This document shows positions 1 to 7,843 of a stretch of DNA of 27,717 bases, piece after piece. Position numbers and translations under genes: made by a program. Numbering within the stretch: position 1 is the first letter of the stretch; the number at the start of each line of letters is the position of its first letter. The notes beneath the pieces are model-generated. The model did no database searches, was not told the DNA's origin, and saw only the letters and a program-made list of their open reading frames with translations. This stretch comes from Porphyromonadaceae bacterium UBA2720 (GTDB lineage Bacteria > Bacteroidota > Bacteroidia > Bacteroidales > Muribaculaceae), in contig DEKO01000163.1 of the NCBI GenBank assembly GCA_002353885.1, forward strand, positions 919 to 28,635, read 5' to 3'.

Positions 1-228
1 CAGAAGTATATGGACGACATTGCCAGCAGGCGCAAAACATTGGTGTCAACAGGTGACCGCTCAGCCAAAATTCGCACCTACAACTTTCCTCAAGGACGCA
101 TCACCGACCACCGCATCGGCTACACCATCTACAACCTGCCAGCCTTCATGGACGGTGACATCCAAGACTGCATCGACCACCTCATCGTGGCCGAGAATGC
201 CGAGAAGCTTAAAGAAGCTGCACTCTGA
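1..228 (+). CDS. prfA: Peptide chain release factor 1, C-terminal fragment
   Basis: This is the last 75 codons of a gene that begins left of the window; the frame is open from base 1 to the TGA at 226-228. The segment RSAKIRTYNFPQGR followed by TDHRIGYT is the strongly conserved stretch that follows the GGQ domain in bacterial class I release factors, and the ending (DCIDHLIVAENAEKLKE) is typical of RF1. RF1 recognises UAA and UAG stop codons in the ribosomal A site and triggers peptide release. The PxT codon-recognition motif and the GGQ loop lie outside the window, so RF1 rather than RF2 is inferred from the C-terminus and from the neighbour. pyrF begins 31 bases downstream on the same strand, so the two probably share a transcript. 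Confidence in a class I release factor is very high. Confidence 0.93.
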   Translation, partial: QKYMDDIASRRKTLVSTGDRSAKIRTYNFPQGRITDHRIGYTIYNLPAFMDGDIQDCIDHLIVAENAEKLKEAAL

Positions 229-259
229 TAGTTTTATATTTACATTTTAAGTAAGAGAT

Positions 260-1066
260 ATGACCCGCAACGAACTTTATGCCAACATGCTGCGCAAGCG
301 CAGCTTCTTGTGCGTGGGGCTGGACCCCGATCCCAGCAAGATGCCCGCATCACTCAATGGCGACCTACTCGCCTTCAATAAGGCTATCATCGACGCCACA
401 GCTGACTATGCCATCGCTTTCAAACCCAATCTTGCCTTCTATGAGGCACATGGGCCTTCAGGTTATCAAGCATTTGAAGAGACCGTGCGCTATATCCGCG
501 AGCACTATCCCGACCAGTTCATCATCGCTGACGCCAAACGAGGCGACATCGGCAACACGAGCAAGGCCTATGCCCGCAGTTTCTTTGAAACCCTGGATGT
601 AGATGCCCTCACAGTGGCACCCTATATGGGCGAAGACAGCGTGACGCCTTTCCTTGGTTATGAGGGTAAATGGGTGATTGTGCTGGCCCTGACAAGCAAC
701 AAGGGGTCAATGGACTTCCAGATGATTCGTGACGGCGAGGGAACACCGTTCTATGAGCACGTGCTTCGCAAGGCACAGCAGTGGGGCACACCCGACAACA
801 TGATGTTTGTGGCCGGTGCAACACGCGGCGAGATGCTGCATGACGTTCGCAGCATTGTCCCCAACCACTTCCTGCTTGTGCCAGGCGTGGGAGCACAGGG
901 TGGCTCGTTGGCCGAAGTGGCACATTTTGCCATGAATGCCCAGTGCGGCATCATTGTCAACTCGTCGCGCGGCATCATCCATGCCAGCAATGGCGACGAC
1001 TTTGCCACAGTGGCCCGTCAGAAGGCAGCCGCCATGCAAGCCGAGATGGACCAGTTGCTGGGTTGA
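260..1066 (+). CDS. pyrF: Orotidine 5'-phosphate decarboxylase (type 2 subfamily)
   Basis: 268 residues. It converts OMP to UMP, the last step of de novo pyrimidine synthesis, in the cytoplasm. The catalytic motif DAKRGDIGNT lies at residues 91-100, with Asp91, Lys93 and Asp96 forming the D-x-K-x-x-D array. The N-terminal FLCVGLDPDP (17-26) and the C-terminal VPGVGAQGG and IIVNSSRGI segments are typical of the longer PyrF subfamily found in Bacteroidota and Actinobacteria. Length fits the family, which runs to roughly 270 residues, longer than the E. coli form. The ATG at 260 follows a purine-rich AAGTAAGAG stretch. It sits 31 bases after prfA, suggesting a prfA-pyrF operon. The stop is only 5 bases from the stop of the convergent cotH-like gene, with no clear hairpin between them. 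Confidence 0.97.
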   Translation: MTRNELYANMLRKRSFLCVGLDPDPSKMPASLNGDLLAFNKAIIDATADYAIAFKPNLAFYEAHGPSGYQAFEETVRYIREHYPDQFIIADAKRGDIGNTSKAYARSFFETLDVDALTVAPYMGEDSVTPFLGYEGKWVIVLALTSNKGSMDFQMIRDGEGTPFYEHVLRKAQQWGTPDNMMFVAGATRGEMLHDVRSIVPNHFLLVPGVGAQGGSLAEVAHFAMNAQCGIIVNSSRGIIHASNGDDFATVARQKAAAMQAEMDQLLG

Positions 1067-1071
1067 CACCC

Positions 1072-2520
1072 TTATCGTCCGAGCATGGCATCGATGATGA
1101 AGTTGACATCAGTCACATCGACTGCATCATCTTGATTGACATCGCATGCTGCGGGGATGACATCTGGCGCATTTTGCCCTAGCATACAATTGATGGCAGT
1201 GTTGACATCGGCAACGTCAACACTGCCATCAATGTTGACATCACATGACAGCCGCAAGCTGTCAATCAGTTTCTGCAGTATTGGCAACCGATTGTCATAC
1301 CACTTGTCTCGGTTGCTGACCGCCAGCATAAACGAGATGGTGGTGCCCCACCGATGGTTGTTCATCAACACAGAATTATACATGCCGCGATACTGGTTAG
1401 AATACCTGAAATCGGTAAAAAGCTGCTTCATCTGCTGCCGAAGCGTCGGCAGAACTCTGAACCATTGCTTGATATACTCAAGTCTGAACGTTTGGTTTGG
1501 ATTATTGAACAGTCGCGAGAAATGCTCGACATGACATCTCGACCAGTTGCTATAGTTCATCTCGTTAGAGTCAAAGTCCCAAAGACATGGCATGACCAAA
1601 GGGGTGTCTTGTTCACGGTCATAGCGCGAATAGTAACGATTGGTCCCTCCCGAGTCCCATGCTCCCAAGATGTCCTGCGCCAAGCACCATCGGGCGAACG
1701 ATGTGACATCGATATACTGCTCATAATTGTCCTGACTAAGCGAGGCCTCAAATGCACCAAGATAATCTCTGAAATAGTTCAAATCTGCCTCAGAAAGCCC
1801 CTCGTCACTGGGATACTTGAAGGTGTAGCCATAGTGAGCATCAAGCCTCGACTTGATGTACACATCTGCATTCCACCAGTAAGCATCCGCCTCACAGAGC
1901 ATGCCGGAACGTGAGACATCAATACGGCTATAAGGATTGCGCTTAATGGACTCGATAAGCATATATACACCCCGATAATTGTCGTTGATGACCAAATTGA
2001 CATACCTGAATGCAGGAGTCCACTGCATACCTAGCACTTGGCCAAGCATAAAACCCGACAGTGCCTTGAGCTGGTCGTCTGTGACGAGCAGCCAATCGCG
2101 CTCATAGCAATCCGGATCGTCTCGCATCAGCAGATCATCGGATGTCTCCAATTTGATTTTGTAGGGCTTTTTGTCGCGATATGCACTTGTGTTGCCCCTC
2201 AACTTAATGGTCATACCATGGCTGCGTCCATCGTACTCACCACTGTCATAAGCCAGAATGGTGTCACCCTTGTAGATACATAATCTTCCCGGCACTTTTG
2301 TGGCATTAGTGATAGACATGCCCCATGCTCCTGGCGGCGCCGAGACATAGTCACATGTTGGTTCTACAGCATCGACGGTCTCGACCAGAACTAATGGCAG
2401 CCCCGTGGCAACAATCTGCTCAACCGTCGTTTGCACGCTGTCGTTGATGACAACAACATGTGCTTGCAAAGACAGCCATGCCACTAGCCATGCAACCAGA
2501 TATAACAGAAATCTTTTCAT
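1072..2520 (-). CDS. Secreted CotH-family protein with C-terminal dockerin-type repeats
   Basis: 482 residues starting with a signal peptide (MKRFLLYLVAWLVAWLSLQA). Residues about 65-425 match the CotH kinase-like fold. Visible motifs are KLRGNTSAY (107-114), KKPYKIKL (117-124), the NLVINDNYRGVYMLIE block (175-190) and the metal-binding LWDFDSN (313-319), with Asp315 and Asp317 in the WDxD position. CotH proteins are atypical protein kinases first known from Bacillus spore coats; related domains are widespread in secreted proteins, where the substrate is usually unknown. The C-terminus (427-482) holds two dockerin-like Ca-binding repeats, D-V-N-I-D-G-S-V-D-V-A-D and D-V-N-Q-D-D-A-V-D-V-T-D, each ending in xMLG; the second has Asp where Gly is usual. 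Kinase activity is inference. The gene diverges from the fucose isomerase-like gene and has its own promoter. Confidence 0.9.
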   Translation of the reverse strand: MKRFLLYLVAWLVAWLSLQAHVVVINDSVQTTVEQIVATGLPLVLVETVDAVEPTCDYVSAPPGAWGMSITNATKVPGRLCIYKGDTILAYDSGEYDGRSHGMTIKLRGNTSAYRDKKPYKIKLETSDDLLMRDDPDCYERDWLLVTDDQLKALSGFMLGQVLGMQWTPAFRYVNLVINDNYRGVYMLIESIKRNPYSRIDVSRSGMLCEADAYWWNADVYIKSRLDAHYGYTFKYPSDEGLSEADLNYFRDYLGAFEASLSQDNYEQYIDVTSFARWCLAQDILGAWDSGGTNRYYSRYDREQDTPLVMPCLWDFDSNEMNYSNWSRCHVEHFSRLFNNPNQTFRLEYIKQWFRVLPTLRQQMKQLFTDFRYSNQYRGMYNSVLMNNHRWGTTISFMLAVSNRDKWYDNRLPILQKLIDSLRLSCDVNIDGSVDVADVNTAINCMLGQNAPDVIPAACDVNQDDAVDVTDVNFIIDAMLGR

Positions 2521-2536
2521 GCAATCAATTTTGCGT

Positions 2537-2544
2537 CAAAGTTA
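2537..2544 (-). promoter_or_regulatory. Bacteroidota-type -7 box for the cotH-like gene
   Basis: On the minus strand this reads TAACTTTG, an exact TAnnTTTG box, 16 bases upstream of the ATG at 2520. No well-placed -33 TTG was found (the nearest CAA on the plus strand, 2561-2563, gives a spacing of 16). Assignment rests on the -7 match and position only. Confidence 0.6.
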
Positions 2545-2587
2545 CAAAATAATTGAATATCAAGCCTAACTTTTGCGATAATATCAC

Positions 2588-2595
2588 TAACTTTG
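2588..2595 (+). promoter_or_regulatory. Bacteroidota-type -7 box for the fucose isomerase-like gene
   Basis: TAACTTTG, an exact TAnnTTTG match, 16 bases before the ATG at 2612. The -33 element is not clear. The two divergent genes at 2520 and 2612 thus have -7 boxes facing away from each other within a 91-base spacer. Confidence 0.6.
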
Positions 2596-2611
2596 CAAAA
2601 AAATATTGTTT

Positions 2612-3838
2612 ATGACTAAGATATCCATCTATACACTCACATCTGCCTTGCATGACGAGCAGACAATTGAAACTGTGACCCATGAGTTCTTGACCTCAAT
2701 CCAAATTGACTACACACTCAGAGGAGCAGACTTCAGCGACTATGGCACAAATCTGCTAAGCCTTATCTACGTGCGCACAGGTGGCACCGAGGGGATATTC
2801 AAGCAACTACTCCCTCAGTTGCTCAAACAGAGTTCACAGCCCATCTACCTATTGACCTCGGGCAAAAGCAATTCGCTGGCAGCTTCGATGGAGATTCTTT
2901 CTTATCTGCAGCAACAAGGTGTTGCCGGAGAGATACTGCATGGCTCAGCAAGCTATATCAGGGCTAGAATTGTCACACTGCTTCAAGTGTCACAAGCATT
3001 AAGCAGGTTGCAAGGTCAACGACTGGGTGTAATCGGCCAGCCGTCAGACTGGCTCATCTCCAGCCAAGCCAACTCAGAGGCTATTGAAGCGAAACTCGGC
3101 GTTAAACTTGTCGATGTTGACATTAAAGAAGTACTTGAGTTGTTTAATGACAACAAATTTAAAAACAGCACGTTAAGCATTCACCCTAGCAAAATAGCTA
3201 CCCCATCAGTCACATCTGCCCTACCCGACGCCAAACGGCTGTATCATGTGTTGCGTCATTTGGTCGACATTCACCAATTGTCTGCGTTCACCATCAGGTG
3301 TTTTGACCTGCTAACTGCAGTCCACAACACAGGTTGTTTGGCTCTGGCACAGCTCAATGCCGATGGCATTGTAGCAGGGTGCGAAGGTGATGTGCCTACA
3401 GCCCTGTCGATGCTGTTGTCGCAAGCATTGTTTGGAATCACAGGTTTCCAGGCCAATCCTTCAGAGATCAATCCTGAGACAGGAATGATCACACTGGCAC
3501 ATTGTACCATTCCATTTAATATGGTCACAGGCTATGAGCTTGACACCCACTTTGAGTCTGGCATAGGGGTTGGCATTCGTGGATTTATGCGTGAAGGTCC
3601 TGTTACCATCTTCAAGGTGAGTGGTGATCTCGCGCGTCATTTTGTCGCACAAGGAGAGCTTGTGAGCAATCTATGCAATCGAGACTTGTGCCGCACACAA
3701 CTACACATCAACCTAGGCAGTGCGAGCAACAAACAACACGCAATTCGCTACTTCCTAACCCACCCCATTGGCAATCACCACGTCGTGATTCCTGGCCATC
3801 ATGCCTTGCAGCTGGAGCAATTGTTAGCATCCTTGTAG
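2612..3838 (+). CDS. L-fucose/L-arabinose isomerase-fold protein
   Basis: 408 residues, no signal peptide, so cytoplasmic. The C-terminal half resembles the FucI/AraA C-terminal fold: AGCEGDVPTALSMLL at 255-269, the NPETGMITLAHCTIPF block at 287-302, the ESGIGVGIRG turn (315-324) and the end IGNHHVVIPG (386-395). The N-terminal half has Rossmann-like segments, including YLLTSGKSNS (79-88) and LGVIGQPSDWLIS (138-150). Candidate metal ligands are Glu258, His298 and His389/390, by position only. Such enzymes interconvert aldoses and ketoses with a divalent metal, but at about 410 residues this is far shorter than FucI (about 590), so the substrate is unknown and no sugar gene lies next to it. 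I chose ATG 2612 over the in-frame TTG at 2606 because the -7 box sits at 2588. Family placement is fairly firm; function is open. Confidence 0.78.
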   Translation: MTKISIYTLTSALHDEQTIETVTHEFLTSIQIDYTLRGADFSDYGTNLLSLIYVRTGGTEGIFKQLLPQLLKQSSQPIYLLTSGKSNSLAASMEILSYLQQQGVAGEILHGSASYIRARIVTLLQVSQALSRLQGQRLGVIGQPSDWLISSQANSEAIEAKLGVKLVDVDIKEVLELFNDNKFKNSTLSIHPSKIATPSVTSALPDAKRLYHVLRHLVDIHQLSAFTIRCFDLLTAVHNTGCLALAQLNADGIVAGCEGDVPTALSMLLSQALFGITGFQANPSEINPETGMITLAHCTIPFNMVTGYELDTHFESGIGVGIRGFMREGPVTIFKVSGDLARHFVAQGELVSNLCNRDLCRTQLHINLGSASNKQHAIRYFLTHPIGNHHVVIPGHHALQLEQLLASL

Positions 3839-3847
3839 CTGCGATAC

Positions 3848-3881
3848 AAAAAAGTCCCTGATGCCATCTAGGCACAGGGAC
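3848..3881 (-). terminator. Intrinsic terminator-like hairpin between convergent genes
   Basis: Stem GTCCCTG (3854-3860) with CAGGGAC (3875-3881), extended inside by TGCC/GGCA, with one bulged base and a 5-base loop. On the minus strand the stem is followed by six Ts (plus-strand A run 3848-3853), so it fits the PPi-PFK transcript best. It starts 15 bases after the isomerase-like stop and may also fold in that transcript, but no T run follows on the plus strand. Confidence 0.6.
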
Positions 3882-3905
3882 GCAAGCTGTGAAAAAGGTT
3901 AAATG

Positions 3906-3951
3906 AAAAAAACGCTGTTACCCTCACCCTCACTGGTGAAGGTGTTTCAGC
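3906..3951 (-). terminator. Intrinsic terminator of the PPi-PFK gene
   Basis: Right after the stop codon of the minus-strand gene: an outer stem GCTG/CAGC (3914-3917, 3948-3951) and an inner stem CACCCTCA (3925-3932) with TGAAGGTG (3937-3944), which pairs fully on the minus strand if one G-T is allowed. It is followed on the minus strand by seven Ts (3906-3912). With the hairpin at 3848-3881 this makes two stacked terminators. Confidence 0.7.
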
Positions 3952-3953
3952 TT

Positions 3954-5636
3954 TTATTGTTCCTCATCTTCGGGCGTGTGCTCAAGAATAAGGGTCTTGG
4001 TCGGTTGGTCGATCAACTCGCTGGGGCCAAAATACTGAATGGGGCCAGGATAGACATAGCAAGTTTCCTTCGACCAGGTGGCACGATTGTTGGAGTACTC
4101 AAGGAAAGGACGATCCTTCATGTCGACCAATGCCTTGCGGATAACGGGCTTGTCCTCACCATTACGGCGCTCAATATTCATCATCATGGTGATGGGTATG
4201 CCACCACAACGCCACTCTGACGATGGCTTGATGAGGTCACGTACCGATGACATGTAGCCTGTCGCGCCACAGTTGATAAGTTGCGCCGCGTTGAATCCCA
4301 ATGCATAACAGTAGTCAGCATCGAAATTTGATGGTGCTGCGCATCGTCCTTCATATCCAAAGAAGTGGTGCATAGCCTTGAACTTGACATAGTCTGGATC
4401 ATCCTTCTGCTTGCCCTTGTTGATTTGTTTCAGTTTCTTCTTAACCAAAGTGCTAAGCAGTTTCTCAGTCTCGATGAGAGACACCTGTACATTGCCATGC
4501 GGGTCACGGTCCAGCATCAGCTGGCGGCCCAAAGTCTTGGGCAGGCTATCAAGAGTCGACAAGTTCTCGGGATCGAGGTGCTCACGGATAAACACCACTT
4601 GAGCATCTGGGTCTAGAGTCGATACCTCAGGCTTGAATTTGGCCATGATTTCATTGAGTTGCTCAATCAGCGCCTTGCACGACGGGATGAACTCAATGAG
4701 ACCCTCAGGCACTAAGATGGTTCCGAAGTTTAGCCCACGCTTTGCTCGCTTGACCACAATATTAGTGATGCTTGTGACAATATCGCTCAACTCCAGGCAG
4801 TACTCTTCGACCTCCTCGCTAATCAGACACAGGTTGGGCTGAGTTTGCAGTGCGCACTCGAGGGCGATATGCGACGCCGAGCGCCCCATGAGCTTGATGA
4901 AATGCCAATACTTGCGTGCCGAGAAGCAGTCTCGCTCCACGTTGCCGATGAGTTCGCTATAGACCTTTGTGGCGGTGTCAAATCCGAACGATGCCTCAAT
5001 AAACTCATTCTTCAGGTCACCATCGATGGTCTTAGGACACCCAATGACTTGCACCTTGGCTCCATGTGCCTTATAGTACTCAGCCATGATGGCAGCATTG
5101 GTGTTACTATCGTCTCCGCCAATGATGACAATGGCTCTCAGATTGAGTTCGCGGATGATTTCGAGTCCTTTTTCGAACTGTTCTTCCTTGTCAAGTTTGG
5201 TTCGTCCCGAGCCAATCATGTCAAAGCCGCCGGTGTTGCGATACTCGTCGATGATATCGGCAGTGAGTTCCATATAGTCATGCTTGACCAGTCCATCAGG
5301 TCCCATCAAGAAGCCATACAACCTGCTCTCAGGGTGGATGCGCTTGATACCGTCGAAGATGCCACTGATGACATTATGTCCGCCAGGTGCTTGACCACCC
5401 GAGAGGATTACACCCACATTGATGGGCTTAGCATCGGCCTTCTTTGCCTTGTCGTCTGGGACAAAGGTGATTTGCGGCATGCCATAAGTCATGGGAAATT
5501 GTTGCTGAATCTGTTCCTGGTCGGCGACAGACTCGGTGGGATCACCCATCACCATCTTCACCTCACCACACAGAGCCTGGGGCAACTTGGGTTGATAAGA
5601 AGCGCGTAACTTTTGAAGAACACTTTTAGTAGTCAT
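3954..5636 (-). CDS. pfp: Pyrophosphate-dependent 6-phosphofructokinase (long form)
   Basis: 560 residues, cytoplasmic. It phosphorylates fructose 6-phosphate using PPi instead of ATP, reversibly, at the main control step of glycolysis. GVILSGGQAPGGHNV (75-89) is the phosphate-donor loop. GGDDSNTN (173-180) carries the Asp that in this family takes the place of the Gly that allows ATP binding. PKTIDGD (201-207) holds the catalytic Asp and the PPi-specific Lys, and MGRSASH (250-256) is the substrate loop. The length of about 550 residues puts it in the long clade that includes the plant beta subunit and Bacteroidota/spirochete enzymes. The gene stands alone: its own -7 box lies upstream and two hairpins follow the stop. 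The start ATG at 5636 is supported by the family N-terminus. PPi dependence is inferred from motifs. Confidence 0.96.
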   Translation of the reverse strand: MTTKSVLQKLRASYQPKLPQALCGEVKMVMGDPTESVADQEQIQQQFPMTYGMPQITFVPDDKAKKADAKPINVGVILSGGQAPGGHNVISGIFDGIKRIHPESRLYGFLMGPDGLVKHDYMELTADIIDEYRNTGGFDMIGSGRTKLDKEEQFEKGLEIIRELNLRAIVIIGGDDSNTNAAIMAEYYKAHGAKVQVIGCPKTIDGDLKNEFIEASFGFDTATKVYSELIGNVERDCFSARKYWHFIKLMGRSASHIALECALQTQPNLCLISEEVEEYCLELSDIVTSITNIVVKRAKRGLNFGTILVPEGLIEFIPSCKALIEQLNEIMAKFKPEVSTLDPDAQVVFIREHLDPENLSTLDSLPKTLGRQLMLDRDPHGNVQVSLIETEKLLSTLVKKKLKQINKGKQKDDPDYVKFKAMHHFFGYEGRCAAPSNFDADYCYALGFNAAQLINCGATGYMSSVRDLIKPSSEWRCGGIPITMMMNIERRNGEDKPVIRKALVDMKDRPFLEYSNNRATWSKETCYVYPGPIQYFGPSELIDQPTKTLILEHTPEDEEQ

Positions 5637-5684
5637 GTTAGTCTCAAAAAAAAATTAAATATCCCTATATTTCGAATTAGGCTA

Positions 5685-5692
5685 CAAAATTA
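5685..5692 (-). promoter_or_regulatory. Bacteroidota-type -7 box for the PPi-PFK gene
   Basis: On the minus strand this reads TAATTTTG (TAnnTTTG), 48 bases upstream of the ATG at 5636. A possible -33 TTG (plus CAA 5709-5711) is only 16 bases away, so the upstream element is weak. Confidence 0.55.
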
Positions 5693-5783
5693 CAAAAGAA
5701 AGCCGAAACAATTGGAACTCTGTCCAATTTTTCAGCCCTCTTTGTATTTTTTAACCGTGACGGCCCCAAAATTGCGAGCATCA

Positions 5784-6842
5784 TTAGTCTTGTGTCACAT
5801 TAATGTTATGACTTGTGACCAGTGAATGAGTACGCTCCATAAATCGATTGAACTCCGACTTGCTGTCGGCTCGCAGAAGGTCTGGACGGTTCTCAGGAAT
5901 GACTACATAGTTCTCACCGCGGTAGCTAGGCTTCTGCACAAAAAATAGCTTGTAACGCGCATCATGTACTTTGGGTTTGCCTCCAATCATTGTGACTGAT
6001 ACCTTGACCATAGCGCCTCCACGACTGTCGATACCCGTCTGGTTGCTGATAAAATTGCCCAAGCTATAAACCAGCAGTACATCTTTGTCATACTTGTCAC
6101 TGTGCCTGATCTCCATGGGTTCGACAACATGAGGATGCCCTCCAATAATCAGGTCCACGCCTTGGTCAATCAGGAACTGGGCAAGAGACTTCTGGCTGTC
6201 GACTGGCTTTAATTCGTACTCTATGCCCCAATGCAAATTGACACACAGCACTTGCGCTCCCTTTTCACGCGCCAGCTGAATGTCACGTGCCATGAGCTCT
6301 CGATCCAAGAAGTCTACCACCACATCCCCCTGGATGTTGATGCCATTAGTACCATAAGTGTAATCAAGCATTGCAAATTTCACGCCTTTTATGGTAGTGA
6401 TAAAAGGCATCTGCTTCGCTCTAACAGTCTGATTGACATAAGTTCCGATGTGAGGAATGCCTAGAGAATCAAGCACACTGATGGTCCGACACAATCCTCG
6501 ATCGCGACGGTCAAGGCAGTGATTGTTGGCTGTGAGCAACAAGTCGAATCCTGATGTGAACAACTGTTTGGCATAGCTGTCGGGCGCACTGAATGTTGGA
6601 TAGCCCGTATAAGGCGCTCCACCCAGAGGACATTCAAGATTGACCACAGCGTAGTCGGCCCAACGAATGTCCTCCTCGACATAGCGGAAACATGGCGTGT
6701 AATCGTAGCTTCCATCACCCTGATGCGCTGCTGTGAGTTGTGGCTGATGCTGCATAGCATCGCCAAAAAACACAAGATTGACCGAACTGCCACCCTGCAA
6801 CATCGACACCAGTGACAGCAATAACACACTGAGTAAATGCAT
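5784..6842 (-). CDS. CapA-family metallophosphoesterase-like secreted protein
   Basis: 352 residues with a signal peptide (MHLLSVLLLSLVSMLQGGSS), hence exported. It matches the CapA/PGA_cap family throughout: FFGDAM (25-30), NLECPLGG (68-75), LLTANNHCLD (102-111), the LHWGIEYE block (203-210), LIIGGHPHVVEP (231-242) and LVYSLGNF (257-264). The paired Asp, Asn and His motifs form the dinuclear metal centre of calcineurin-like phosphoesterases. In Bacillus CapA takes part in poly-gamma-glutamate capsule synthesis, but most Bacteroidota members stand alone and their substrate is unknown; no capB or capC is nearby. It lies 80 bases after folD on the same strand with a possible hairpin in the gap, so co-transcription is uncertain. 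The family call is firm and the function open. Confidence 0.9.
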   Translation of the reverse strand: MHLLSVLLLSLVSMLQGGSSVNLVFFGDAMQHQPQLTAAHQGDGSYDYTPCFRYVEEDIRWADYAVVNLECPLGGAPYTGYPTFSAPDSYAKQLFTSGFDLLLTANNHCLDRRDRGLCRTISVLDSLGIPHIGTYVNQTVRAKQMPFITTIKGVKFAMLDYTYGTNGINIQGDVVVDFLDRELMARDIQLAREKGAQVLCVNLHWGIEYELKPVDSQKSLAQFLIDQGVDLIIGGHPHVVEPMEIRHSDKYDKDVLLVYSLGNFISNQTGIDSRGGAMVKVSVTMIGGKPKVHDARYKLFFVQKPSYRGENYVVIPENRPDLLRADSKSEFNRFMERTHSLVTSHNINVTQD

Positions 6843-6862
6843 ATAGCCGAAAAATTGTTTTA

Positions 6863-6903
6863 ACGGTCCAGACTCACCATGAATAAAGGCATGTCCAGAC
6901 CGT
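6863..6903 (-). terminator. Hairpin after folD, possible weak terminator
   Basis: ACGGTC (6863-6868) pairs with GACCGT (6898-6903), and GTC/GAC pairs again inside after a 2-base internal loop. On the minus strand the stem is followed by TAAAACAATTTTT, which is only partly T-rich. It lies 20 bases after the folD stop and could reduce read-through into the capA-like gene. Confidence 0.35.
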
Positions 6904-6922
6904 CGAAATGATTAATTGAGTC

Positions 6923-7804
6923 TTACTGATAGATTTGCTTGGTTGCAGCAAGCAAGGTGTTGTGCATGAGCGAGACGATAGTCATCGGCCCGACACCACC
7001 AGGAACTGGTGTGATAAACGAGCACTTGTCAGCGACATGATCGAAGTCGACATCGCCACACAGTCGCCATCCCGACTTGCGGGTCTCGTCGGCAACACGG
7101 GTCGTGCCCACATCAATCACCACAGCGCCTTCTTTCACCATGTCGGCGGTCACAAAACCAGGTTTGCCCATCGCTGCGATCAAGATATCGGCCTGTCGGG
7201 TTAGGCTTGCGATATCGGGCGTTGCACTATGGCACACCGTGACCGTACAATTGCCAGGATTAGCCTTCTGCATGAGCAGACTAGCCACAGGTTTGCCGAC
7301 GATGTTGCTACGACCGATGACAACACAATGTTTGCCTCGTGTTTCAATACCATAACGCTCAAGCAACATCAAGATACCCGCTGGAGTTGCCGAACGGAAA
7401 CAAGGCAAACCGATGGATAGACGTCCCACATTGATAGGATGAAATCCATCAACATCTTTACGATAATCAATCGCCTCGATGACACGTTGCTCGTTGATGT
7501 GACGCGGCAGCGGCAGTTGTACGATGAATCCATCCACATCATCGTCATGATTCAGACGTTCGATGGTCTCAAGCAGTGTTTGTTCAGTGACATCTTCCTC
7601 AAAACGGATGAGTGATGACTTGAAGCCACATTGCTCGCATGCTTTGACCTTTGAACTCATGTAGCTCTCACTGCCTCCATCATGGCCCACCAGCACGCCA
7701 GCCAGGTGAGGCCGTTTGCCTCCATCAGCTACAATCTTATCTACCTCGGCAGCAATCTCTTGCTTGATTTGCGCCGATACCTGTTTGCCATCTATAATCT
7801 GCAT
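6923..7804 (-). CDS. folD: Bifunctional methylenetetrahydrofolate dehydrogenase/cyclohydrolase
   Basis: 293 residues, cytoplasmic, a usual FolD length. It oxidises 5,10-methylene-THF to methenyl-THF with NADP and hydrolyses that to 10-formyl-THF, feeding purine and formyl-Met synthesis. SESYMSSKVKACE (45-57) holds the catalytic pair Tyr48 and Lys52, matching Tyr50 and Lys54 of E. coli. VQLPLPRHIN and the DVDGFHPINVG block form the folate site. VVIGRSNIVGKP is the dinucleotide-binding loop and TPVPGGVGPMT the C-terminal signature. It starts 39 bases after the ffh stop on the same strand, suggesting an ffh-folD transcript. All key motifs are intact. Confidence 0.97.
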   Translation of the reverse strand: MQIIDGKQVSAQIKQEIAAEVDKIVADGGKRPHLAGVLVGHDGGSESYMSSKVKACEQCGFKSSLIRFEEDVTEQTLLETIERLNHDDDVDGFIVQLPLPRHINEQRVIEAIDYRKDVDGFHPINVGRLSIGLPCFRSATPAGILMLLERYGIETRGKHCVVIGRSNIVGKPVASLLMQKANPGNCTVTVCHSATPDIASLTRQADILIAAMGKPGFVTADMVKEGAVVIDVGTTRVADETRKSGWRLCGDVDFDHVADKCSFITPVPGGVGPMTIVSLMHNTLLAATKQIYQ

Positions 7805-7843
7805 TCTTTGTCTGAATTAAGATAGTGAATAAAACAACGATAA

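Noticed and set aside
1067..1071. Terminator between pyrF and the CotH-like gene
   Set aside because: Only five bases separate the stops and I could not see a stem followed by a T run on either strand.
4845..5609. Long open frame on the plus strand inside the PPi-PFK gene
   Set aside because: It is fully antisense to a protein with intact family motifs, has no promoter, and its translation resembles no known family.
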